Positions 35,060 through 45,467 of a DNA stretch of 64,000 bases are shown one piece after another. Both the position numbers and the translations under genes were made by a program. The notes under the pieces are model-generated. The model searched no databases. It was not told where the DNA came from and saw nothing but the letters and a program-made list of their open reading frames with translations. Source of the DNA: Davidsoniella eucalypti (lineage: Eukaryota; Ascomycota; Sordariomycetes; Microascales; Ceratocystidaceae); NCBI GenBank assembly GCA_004009845.1, contig RMBW01000078.1, positions 82,665 to 146,664 on the forward strand, read 5' to 3'. Each line of letters begins with the position of its first letter. The first letter of the stretch is position 1.

Positions 35060-38000
35060 TGAGGTCGCCTAAACGGCAGGCCTTGCTAGAATAGTGTTGT
35101 CTTTTTATTGTTGATAGAAATTGATAAATAAATACTTGTGAATCCAATTACTAATGCTCTCTACAAACACTACTTTGTTCTATTACCATCTCTATCTTGG
35201 TTCACGCGTAGTTACGATCACAGCGCCCTTCGCAAGACAACGAACATGCTTAGAAATATAACTACGAAGCCTGATGTGTTGACATATTTCCCGATTTGGG
35301 GGTAACAAAGAAGACTTGAAAAATAGCAGAAATCCTAATCGTAGCAATATGTAGATATATTGTACTATTCGGTTTGCCTATCTTTGAGTGATATATCACG
35401 CCGATATTTTTGACTGATTTTTCGTTTCTTCTGTGCCAGAGCTTCCTTCATTGTAACATCCGCTTGGGCTTAAGATCGGTATAGTTCATAGGCCAGTCTC
35501 TTTTTTACCATCTTCGTCCCACCCCCCAAAAGTTAAGATAAAAGTTGCACATAAGAGCACTGCAATGGAGCACTGTCATGGATTGTCATTTCTTGAGTCT
35601 TGGCACCGGTGATCTTCCGAAGTATTGCCAAGGCGGGTTGACCTGTACTATGAGGCATGATTGTGTGATATTGGCCACCCATCATACACAGAGTTAGGAG
35701 TTGACGCGAAGATTAAAAGCAAAGTAGTCACCATTTAAGTGAGGTTGTTTTTTTCAACATCATCCGAAGATACAGTCTTATAGCGTTTCACTTTGTCTAT
35801 CTTCAATCGTGGCTAGCGTGGCACTTTCTGAAAATACGATATCATTTCCAGACAAAGTTAAACTCTCTTTGCTTAAAGCAAATAGACCGCCAATTCCTTC
35901 TTTTTTTTTTTCCCAGCTAGTCAAGATCTAAAATCACAGAAACGACATTACATCGAGATAAGTGAACGATGCCAACTATGAATAGTTAGTGCCAGGATTT
36001 TAGCACTCCCTCCCTTAGGGACGCCATGACCAGCTAATATGGAGCTAGTGCAGGATACAGAGCTGGCTAAAGTGGCCCCAAAGATAAGATTTCCATCATG
36101 GATTTACTGTCTTCGCGGAACTTATTTGTATATTTTATCCATTTTGTAGTAGAGGAGAAAAAACCCCATACCTAGACATATTGGTGAAAGATTGAGATGA
36201 ACTTCTCGCCCGAGAATTACAGCTGATTAGTTATATCATATCAGACCGTTATCGCCAATATCGACATCAATATATGTATTTAGGTCTCAACAGTATCATA
36301 ATATTGCCTTAGTTATATGTATCATAAGATCCTTTTAATATAGCGCAAAAGTCCGACGTAGATACTTGGAATCTAGATCTTACTATCTGGGCCTTATTAT
36401 CTACCTAATATTTGACAGAGTTAGAATAGACGTTTGTTATTACACGCAACTATGTGAGATAACCCATGCAACATATACATCTTCAATATAGCAATTACCG
36501 ATTGAGTGGGTATCTCGTGTACTATGTCATGATGAGAAAGGTCAGTACCAGCAGGCAAGATACCTCGCTACTTACAGAATTTGCAATAGAATATGTATCT
36601 ACATTGAACTAAAAGGTGTGTCCATGACTAGTAAATACGAAGTTCCTTCAACTTGGCCTTCAAATATATATCCATGTTCAAAATAACATCGTCTCATCTA
36701 CTCAGCTCGGAACAAAACACGGACTTCCGTCTCAACATCGTGACCAGCGGGCGTCGACAGAGCCTAAAAGAAGTTCAAACTGCCTACTAAAAAATAAGCA
36801 CAACCCCAGAATACAATCTTCACAGCGGACCGCCTCCTAAAGCCTCGAATGATCGGCCCCTTCTTTCCTCTCTTTCCAAATGGACGGGAGTGTACGAATA
36901 GAAAGACTAGAAACTGAAACTGAAAAGAAAGAAGACACCATGGACACTAACATTGCCATGCTCTTGCGGGCGTCATGATGTTGCATTATACCAAACCCCG
37001 AAACGTGTGAGAAGCAGCTTTCAAATAGCTGAGTCTCGTGGTGCATAGCCAAGAAATCTACGCGCTCTATTGCGGGCGATGGAACGAGTGAACTGCTAGT
37101 TTAAGTACTGATGGATGTGGTATGGCAATATTTATATAGCTGTGTGGGTCGCTAGTAGTCGACATGAGTCTATTCATACTCTATAAATACAAACAAGAAC
37201 TCAATACCATGAATAATCGTTAACACAAGGTAAACATCAGTTACAACATCGTTTAGGGTGATTATCACTAAGTAGACTCACTAACTAAGCCATCTCGATT
37301 GGTGCAAAACATGATATAGCCCTGAGAGTTCTAGAGTACTATTTAGTATAGCAAAAGCTGACCAGTATGGAAAAAATCAGTCATGTCACAAGTAACTAGC
37401 CACTTTGCCGTTATTACATGTACTTGGTACCCAGCCTCCGTATGGTGACGTTCACAGAGCTCGCAGGGTACCTTGATATCTCTCGATATGACATGGACGC
37501 GTCAGAGACATGGGAAACATGCTTGATAGCTGGCGCGTACCTGAACAACAAATACATCATATTGAGCTTGTCAAGCTAAGTAATTCATCATCAATACACA
37601 ATTTCATAATGTCTCATGACTAGCTGGCATTGTGGTCTGCAGTAGAAACCTCAGATAAAAAAATATGAGATCGTTGTGCCGAGGCATTATCGGAAACATT
37701 TCTCATATTGCCACAACGAGTGATTTCTTACGTTCTTCGACTAGTAGACATTATTTAGTTAATTGGCCACCTCTCATATTACGTCTCTGACTTCAACTTC
37801 AATTATTGTCACTCACATAACAAGCTTACGGCTTACTTGAATTTCACGTATATTTTCGAGATCCATATTATTACAACAGCACCATTTCAGTTGTTTCGTC
37901 AATATAAGAATAATATTCTTTGATTAGGGTTAACACTAATATTAGCACGTGTAACATGAAAGAACAGGGTTTGCATGAAGCAATGTTAAATATATGACGT

Positions 38001-38320
38001 AGATATTTTATTTTTGTAGCATGTGATGGACCAAAAATTAGCAATATATCAAACAATAACACGTGACTACCATACAACTGGCCTTGACAAACAAAACAGC
38101 TAGGAAACACATAGTTTAGTATCCTTTTCCGTAATGCCAATAAGTAACGAATATCAAATCATTATTTTCTAGTACAGATTGTAGAGAAAATGGGGTATGG
38201 TCAATAAAGAATGGTGTAATTGTTTCCTATTAAGCTACTACTGGGTGAGATCAGAGAACTGCTGCGGGTTTGCCGAATTTCACTCCTGGATTGACTGAGG
38301 TATAAAAGAAATACTCCATG
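35060..38320. other. 3.3 kb gene-free stretch
   Basis: AT-rich DNA between the DUF6454-like gene and the 3' end of the NOD-like receptor gene. Open frames are short and unremarkable (36837-37052, 37871-38140). A poly-T run lies near 35903. No repeats or RNA genes recognised by eye. Confidence 0.5.
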
Positions 38321-41300
38321 TTAAGAAAGAATAAAATTGTTGTCCCTAGCATATCTACAGGCAGTCCACCCATCGGAAGTCTCATGGTTGATGTCAGCAC
38401 CCTTCTCAATCAAAAGCTTGGCAACGTTAAGATGGCCCCAAGAGCAAGAACTTCGAAGAGCAGTCCAACCATAAGAAGACTCATGGTTGATGTCAGCGCC
38501 TTTCTCAATTAAAAGCTTGGCAACGTCAAGATGGCCCCAAGAGCAACATTGTAGAAGAGCAGTCCAACCATCGGAAGTCTCATGGTTGATGTCAGCACCC
38601 TTCTCAATTAAAAGCTTGGCAACGTCAATATGCCTCTTGGCGCAAGAAATTTGAAGAGCAGTCCAACCATCAGAAGACTCATGGTTGATGTCAGCACCCT
38701 TCTCAATCAAAAGCTTGGCAACGTCAAGATGGCCCCGAGAGCAAGAAATTCGCAGAGCAGTCCAACCATCGGAAGACTCATGGTTGATGTCAGCACCCTT
38801 CTCAATCAGAAGCTTGGTAACATCAAGATGGCCCTGAGAGCAAGAAGTTCGCAGAGCAGTCCAACCATCAGAAGACTCATGGTTGATGTCAGCGCCTTTC
38901 TCAATTAAAAGCTTGGCAACGTCAAGATGGCCCTTAGAGCAAGAACTTAGAAGAGCAGTACACCCATTGAAAGACTCATGGTTGATGTCAGCACCCTTCT
39001 CAATCAAAAGCTTGACAACATCAAGATGGCCCCGAGAGCAAGAATGTCGAAGAGCAGTCCAACCATCGAAAGACTCATGATTGATGTCAGCACCTTTCTC
39101 AATTAAAAGCTTGGCAACGTCGATATGCCTATTGTCGCAAGAGTCTTGAAGAGCAGTCGAACCATCGGAAGACTCATGGTTGATGTCAGCACCTTTCTCA
39201 ATTAAAAGCTTGGCAACGTCAATATGCCTATTGTCGCAAGAGTCTTGAAGAGCAGTCGAACCATCGGAAGACTCATGGTTGATGTCAGCACCCTTCTCAA
39301 TCAGAAGCTTGGTAACATCAAGATGGCCCTGAGAGCAAGAAGTTCGCAGAGCAGTCCAACCATCAGAAGACTCATGGTTGATGTCAGCACCCTTCTCAAT
39401 CAGAAGCTTGGTAACATCAAGATGGCCCTGAGAGCAAGAAGTTCGCAGAGCAGTCCACCCATTGGAAGACTCATAGTTGATGTCAGCACCTTTCTCAATT
39501 AAAAGTTTGGCAACGTCAATATGCCCCCTGGCGCAAGAACTTCGAAGAGCAGTCCAACTATCGAAAGACTCATAGTTGATGTCAGCACCTTTCTCAATTA
39601 AAAGCTTGGCAACGTCAATATGCCTATTGTCGCAAGAGTCTTGAAGAGCAGTCGAACCATCGGAAGACTCATGGTTGATGTCAGCACCCTTCTCAATCAA
39701 AAGTTTGGCAACATCAAGATGCCCCTTGTAACAATAATATCCTAGAGCTGTCGAACCGTTTGATGTTTCATAATTGACATTGACACCCTTTTCAATCAAC
39801 ATGTCAACTCTCTTGTCTGTCATACCCGGAACATAACAGATGTGTCTCCACCAATATTCCTTGACATAGCAGGAAAATCCCATAGTGGCAGTGCCATCTG
39901 GCTCGTAAAGCTGATTGTTGGAGCTATTCTGTACTTCTGGTAGAGACAGATATCTATAGCATATATCGTACAGGATTTCGTCGGTCTTCGCTGGAACACA
40001 AGAAAGAGGCTGGCCGTGTAGCTGAATGGAAGTTTGGAGCAAGAATTCCTTGGCAGTCTGGTGTATCAAATGAACTGTAGACTCTTCATCTTCAATAAAA
40101 ATAAAGAGACCACATGAGTTTCGTAGGCTGGCCTTGACAAGTTCAGGGCTAAAGTTGGCATCCCCAATGCATCCAGATCTCTGTAGCCTTAGATTCAGTG
40201 CAATGCCTAGTTCTGCAACTGTTAGTGGACGCCGTGCACCAATTACAATCTGAAGAATAAGGATAGCCTCTTCCAGATAGGCAGGCTCGATCCGTTGTAA
40301 AATCTTTTGGTAGGCATCATCGACAGTGGTAGGAATAACATCAAGTTCACTGACATGAAATCCAACCCTTTTTGATATACACTCTATGTGCTTGATGATG
40401 AGATCAACACACATATATGTATGTTTCCTGGTGCTAATGAGCTTTCCTTTGATCTTCTCACAAACGTCTTCTGTTAGGCCAAGCTTTCTAACACGAGACT
40501 TCACAAATAGATTGATGTCGGCCTGGATTCTATCTTCTTCGTCTTCTCCAGAAAGATAGATTTGAGGAAATGTGTCGATATTGGAATTGAAATTGTCGCA
40601 TGTGTTCTGGTAAGGGCGACTAGTGATCAGGATTTTCAACCAAGGTGAGGGTCGTGAATTTCTGGTCTCTTTGAACCACTGAGCACATAATTTAACCAAT
40701 GTAGATACATCTCCAAAATTGCACTCATCTAAAGCATCTACAACAATGAAGGTGTTGATAAAGTCTTTATCATCAACAGCTGTAGTCAAGATGTTCCAAA
40801 GTGTAAGCTCTTCTTGTCGAATCTTGTCTCCATTGGCTTTCCATGAGGCCAAGGCGTATCTCCGTAGATGTGGCTGTTGGATAAAAAGCTGATGTAGAAT
40901 TGAACAAAGGGCTGTATCAAGTCTATATTGGTTGGTGTTGTCTTTGAAAAAGAAATAGCAGATCGACGGTGAAGAGTTAGAAGAAGTTGAGGCTTGTGGG
41001 CGATATACAGCAAGTTTTTGGTCAATAAGAAACTTGCTCAAGACTGATTTCCCACAGCCTGTGTCAGCGGAGATCAAAAGAAGGTCGTGGTTCGTGTTGT
41101 TGAGCCAGGTGACAAATTTATGGTTTTCAAGAACCCAGCTGCATGTCCCTGCCAAAGCCATTGGGTTCATGTCTTTATGGCTTCGGTAATTGGTGGTTTT
41201 AAAGCACTGATGGCATTTCGAAAGTTCGTCGTCTTGTTCCTTGTTGATCTTCTTGTTGCGCAAGTTTTTCTTCTGACTCATGATCCGATCCGTGTTTCCA

Positions 41301-42367
41301 GTGATGCTGGTATCTATTTCTCCTATAGCAACACACATGTTAGAACCCATATGTCTGTAAAAGTAATTGTACCAAGGAAGTCTTCATTGTAACATACCAA
41401 TAATTTCCAAGGCCGGCCTCATTTTATCAATGTTGTCCTTGTGAACGTAGCTTAGGAGCTCTTTGGCACAAGCCGAAGCAGAAAGAGCAGCATAGCCAAG
41501 CCATCTATCCTGTCTATGACTATCGGCATAATCCGAAATTCCACGGACGACAAGACATGGGAACTGCTGTATTATACCACCAGCCACCATTTCGATACAT
41601 ATAGCCTGAAACTCTTGTTGTAGTTGGTCACGACTATGTGCATCCCGCACCACGGAGTTTCCAGATGCAATTGTTCCGTAATGCACCTGTGGGTCATCGT
41701 TCTTACGTTCTGTTCTTGGGAACTCCCACTCTTCAGGACAAGAGTCACAGGTTGGGGTGTTGGACTGATGGATATGCTGTGGGTAGAATAGGCGATCTCT
41801 TTGAGAATCTGGTTTTGCGAAGTTTGCCTTGACCCTTTCATTATATGATAGTGCCTTATCAACATATTTAGGGAAAACAGGGATGTTGATATCTATGTCG
41901 GATTTGAAATTTGCGAGTGCTGAGAGTAATGCATTTGGGGGGGAGTCGAGCTGGCCTTGTTGTAGAAACTTTCCATCTTGAAGTAGCTTGCCAACATCAT
42001 ACTGGATAACTCCGCCAGATGTGCCGGAGGGTTGGCCAATCACGATGTCGCCGAGTCGAATATCATGCTCTAGAGAGGGAATTCCAGCACCGGTTCCCAC
42101 CAAAAGTATGAAGCGTAAAGATGTAGGAAAGTCTTTAGCCATGCTCGTGGTGACTGCAGCCGCATGGGTTTGACCAGTTAATGGTAAGCAAGTTAGAACA
42201 ACATGATGCTTTCCAATACGGCCATAGGTATAGCTGTTAAAACCTGTAGAGGTTTGGTCTTCGGGATAGCAAAATTCCTCATCAAGGATAAGTTTGGCAG
42301 CAGATAGCTCTTTAGGTAAGGCACAAACCCAGCCAACCTTGTAAGTATCTCTTCCGGGAGACGCCAT
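38321..42367 (-). CDS. PNP-NACHT-ankyrin NOD-like receptor, two exons
   Basis: Exons 42367-41398 and 41322-38321 join in phase (IIG|EIDTS) to 1323 residues. Residues 1-323 are a nucleoside-phosphorylase-like domain: VGWVCALPKELSAAKLIL, LVGTGAGIPS, and near its end IEMVAGGII and LVVRGISDYADSHR, matching the conserved Glu and Asp of the family. The NACHT ATPase follows, with Walker A SADTGCGKS (Lys near 415) and Walker B FIVVDALDEC (near 515-524). A helical region contains RRPLTVAELGIALNLRL and HLIHQTAKEFLL. From about 831, 14 full ankyrin repeats and one partial repeat run to the stop. Fungal NOD-like receptors act in non-self recognition and programmed cell death. The PNP domain could act as the effector on nucleotides; that is inference. 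Ligand unknown. Confidence 0.93.
38336..39810 (-). repeat. 99-base tandem repeats encoding ankyrin units
   Basis: Inside exon 2 of the receptor. The segment encoding IEKGADIN recurs every 99 bases; the first and last copies (38388 and 39675) are exactly 13 x 99 apart, so there is no indel. Three units are identical at protein level (STALQDSCDNRHIDVAKLL) and two more share WTALRTSCSQGHLDVTKLL. Differences cluster at unit positions about 11-15, 19-20, 23-25 and 30. The last unit is cut short by the stop codon. Confidence 0.97.
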
Positions 42368-43194
42368 GGCGATAATTTCTTCGTTTCGAGTTATAATGGG
42401 ACGTGTGAAAGTTGGGCGAAAGAGAAGAAGAAATGTTTAGGGATATTGAAGAAAAAATGGATTGACTATCAGAAATCAGACTAAAAGAAGGCAAGATATG
42501 TTTAGCCGGATTGTGCCCTTAAAAGGCTGCTTACGTAAACGACTACCCGATGTTGTGCGTGGCGAACTTGGTCACTTTCATCTTCTCTTTGTAACGTCTA
42601 GGGCGATTTTTGTGTTTATAGGCGCCATGCATATTTCCCTTGTGATGATGGGTGTGAGCCGTTCGTTAACAATTTCAATTCCAATTACTTGCCTTGCTCA
42701 CTACAGATCCTTCAACAAAATCCATTGTCTAAATTGAATTTGAATCTGACAATGCCATGAACGATACAAAGATGCAAAGAGAGATGGGAAATGATCAAGT
42801 TGGCGCAAACCCTTGATTCGCTAGTCAGCCTGCCTTAGGCCTCCCTGCCCTTTCTTTTTTCTTTTCTTTTTAGGCCTAACTAGTATTTTCGGCGTAACAA
42901 CGCAAGATAAGCACGAGTAGCCTCTTCATGGCTGTCAAGGTGAATTAAGATTACGTTGGATTAGGGAATTGGGTTGGATCAAGCTGATGAGACCCCTCAA
43001 ATGATGAAAGTTTTAGTCGCTATTTCCAAGATTTAAACAATATCCTCCCCTCATACTTCGTGGTTCATAATATATTTTTTGACTTTCCATTGCCGTATCA
43101 GACTCGGGACATACATTAGCTAGCTTGACCGAAGCAATAATAGCACCTTCGACATCTTCAAGAAGCCCAGTTTCACGCAAAAGATCCGGTTACA
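42368..43194. other. divergent promoter region
   Basis: Lies between the receptor gene (leftward) and the first small membrane protein gene (rightward). A pyrimidine-rich tract sits near 42850-42880. No gene seen; the 42462-42737 open frame is unremarkable. Confidence 0.5.
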
Positions 43195-43719
43195 ATGGCC
43201 GCCCAACACAACCTTATTACACGCGACGTGATACATCCCCGCCGCTCTAACCGCCACAAGACTTCGATTATTGCTGGTGGGGGCGGTGGTGGTTTAGACA
43301 CGGAGACCATCATCATCATCGTATGCACCATTGTTGGTGTGATTCTTTTAGCCATCGGTCTATATTTCCTCCTGCGCCACCTGAAGAAGCGCCGAGAAAA
43401 CAAGCGCGAGCTGGTCCGCAGCACCGATGATCTCGAAGAAGGAGTCTCTGCGAACAAAGGCGCCCCTTCTACTATTGCCACAACCACAGCCGAATCAGAC
43501 AGCCTCGCTGGCGGTGCGGACGAGAAGAAGCAAGACGGGACGACTGCTCAGAATCCCAGACGCTACAGCCAGGATGGAGATGATGAGAACCCGTATGAAC
43601 CCGGCACGGTGTACGACCCAGTTGTTGCCAAGCCGTCAGACCAGCCAAACCCGGACTACTATGGCGCGGGGTCGCAACTAGACTCGGCTAATAAGCATGA
43701 GAGAAGGGGAAGCCACTGA
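43195..43719 (+). CDS. Small single-pass membrane protein, paralogue of the gene at 44892
   Basis: Intronless, 174 residues from ATG 43195. A short N-terminus with a Gly run (AGGGGGGLD) leads into one membrane segment at about residues 39-60 (IIIIVCTIVGVILLAIGLYF), directly followed by a basic stop-transfer stretch (RHLKKRRENKREL). The C-terminal 110 residues are hydrophilic, rich in Ser, Thr, Asp and Glu, and end with VYDPVVAKPSDQPNPDYYGAG. No signal peptide is evident, so the C-terminus is probably cytosolic. The architecture and the YDP...NPxYY tail match the next gene downstream. Function not recognised. Confidence 0.75.
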   Translation: MAAQHNLITRDVIHPRRSNRHKTSIIAGGGGGGLDTETIIIIVCTIVGVILLAIGLYFLLRHLKKRRENKRELVRSTDDLEEGVSANKGAPSTIATTTAESDSLAGGADEKKQDGTTAQNPRRYSQDGDDENPYEPGTVYDPVVAKPSDQPNPDYYGAGSQLDSANKHERRGSH

Positions 43720-44891
43720 TGGAAACGGAGACAGCTACGGTATCACTACATGTACATGTATACGGTACAATACGCGCGCTTAAGCATATTAAACAAAGGA
43801 GCCGTTTTATTTATCCCTTGTGTTTTTGAGCCGTCTATTTATTGACATGGGGTCGAGCCTAATCTGCAGAAACTTTCTGATATTGTATAGCTTTATCTTG
43901 GATGAGATAGAAGAAAAAGGAATAGAAAACAAATAAATCTTAAAAATATGGACTGACGGAACGCCACGTCAATTAAGAACAGGCCTAACCATGGAGGAAA
44001 AGTCTGCCTTTCTATACCGGTAGCAGTAGTGTAGGGGACGACAAAAGAGCAGAAAAGTCCACGATATGTTTTATCCGCCCGGAGACTTACTGGACAGGCT
44101 CTGACACGCATTTAGCCACCGCAAAGCGCAGCAGAATACGAGAAAGCTGGGCGGTGCTGGCGTTGTTGGTTCTGACTTGTCCCCGCTAGTTCCATTACTA
44201 GTACTACGACACGAATACGTAGATATCGGATGTGATGTATGTCTGTAAAGCCGGAGCCACAGTTGACCACGTCAAAGAAAAGCACAGCGGCACGTTTATT
44301 CTGGCTCGATGCCTGCTTAGTCAATCTCCATCGGACTCTGTAAAGAGAAAGATCGGCTCCGGATGTCCGTATTCAGGAGAACAAGCAAAGAAAATAACAA
44401 GAGCCAAAACGGATGATTTTGCATTGGTGACGTTTCCGGGCATCGTTCAAATAGATAAACCAAGAAACCAGGAAAGGGAGAGCAAGAAAATGACGTTTCT
44501 AGAGCTTAATCGGGCGACAAAAAAAATACATGAATATGCTTGCAAAAAAAAAGGGCTATAAAATTTCAGTAGCTGAATAAGACGAAGGCTCCTTCGAGTT
44601 AAGCCCGGTTTATTCCTTCCAATCCCAAACTCAAGTACGGTATAAAAGATAAAGAGCTTGAGGATTATATTGTGCCTTGATTTCATTCTTTCCATTCTTT
44701 AGACCTCTTCTATTATTGCTACGATATATCCTCGTTTATCTCAAGCTTGTCAAACTTGAGAATATAAAAAGCCTGTTTTGCTAGACGCGAACCTTGCCAA
44801 GGCTTGGCATTACGCACTTAAACTACATCTATTCGTTTCCCTTTCCTCCCCTTCTCTATACCACGAACAAAAGAGCCGCTCGACCTACAGA
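43720..44891. other. spacer between the two small membrane protein genes
   Basis: Contains the 3' region of the first gene and the promoter of the second. An open frame of 109 codons at 44232-44561 is Lys-rich with no family resemblance or conserved start context, so it is not called. Confidence 0.45.
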
Positions 44892-45251
44892 ATGTTCATC
44901 GACTCTACTCCGGCAGCCTTGGTGCGGCGGTACTCGCATAAACCCCGCTTTGCCCGCGGTGGTGTCATCGGCATCATCATCGCCATCGTGATCATCATCA
45001 CCGTCCTCGCTGTAGTCTATCTCATCTTACGTCGTCGTAAGCAACGTGCAGCTGCCAAGAACAACACCCAGCCTATCATTCAGCAATACGGCCAGCCACA
45101 ATATCCTCCTCCTCAGCAACAGCAGCAGCAACAGCAACATGCCGCTATTCCCATGGATAATGTGCCTCCGGCCTACTCTGGCAGTGCCTACGACCCGCAT
45201 ATGCCCACAACACAGCAGAACCCGAACTACTATGATCCCCCTAAACACTAA
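44892..45251 (+). CDS. Small single-pass membrane protein with polyglutamine, paralogue of the gene at 43195
   Basis: Intronless, 119 residues from ATG 44892 (MFIDSTPAALVRRY). One membrane segment at about residues 24-46 (GGVIGIIIAIVIIITVLAVV) is followed by the basic LRRRKQR. The tail is Pro/Gln-rich with eight consecutive Gln and ends AYDPHMPTTQQNPNYYDPPK. The tail pattern YDP...QNPNYY repeats that of the neighbour at 43195, which suggests a tandem duplication. A PPAY motif (NVPPAYSG) could bind WW-domain ubiquitin ligases of the Rsp5/Nedd4 type, as in their membrane adaptors. That role is inference. Confidence 0.75.
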   Translation: MFIDSTPAALVRRYSHKPRFARGGVIGIIIAIVIIITVLAVVYLILRRRKQRAAAKNNTQPIIQQYGQPQYPPPQQQQQQQQHAAIPMDNVPPAYSGSAYDPHMPTTQQNPNYYDPPKH

Positions 45252-45467
45252 ATCGTCAGACCATCGAGCCTCGGAAAGGGCCGTATTATTGTTAGGATAG
45301 AGGAGGGGTGACAGATCAGGATAGTTAGTTGAAAGGCGGTTAGTTTGTGTGTTTTGTTCTTTCCGTTTTTTTCTTCTCATGATATCGTAAATTCCTAAAA
45401 CAACTTCTACTGTGACTATTCAATACAGCAACTACATCCATATAAACATCCCATATCACAACAGCTA

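Noticed and set aside
38336..39810. Regularly spaced repeats that could suggest a CRISPR array
   Set aside because: The period is exactly 99 bases, the whole unit is conserved, and it translates as ankyrin repeats in one open frame of a eukaryotic gene.
44232..44561. 109-codon plus-strand frame between the two small membrane protein genes
   Set aside because: Lys-rich composition without domain, homology signal or neighbour support; likely chance.
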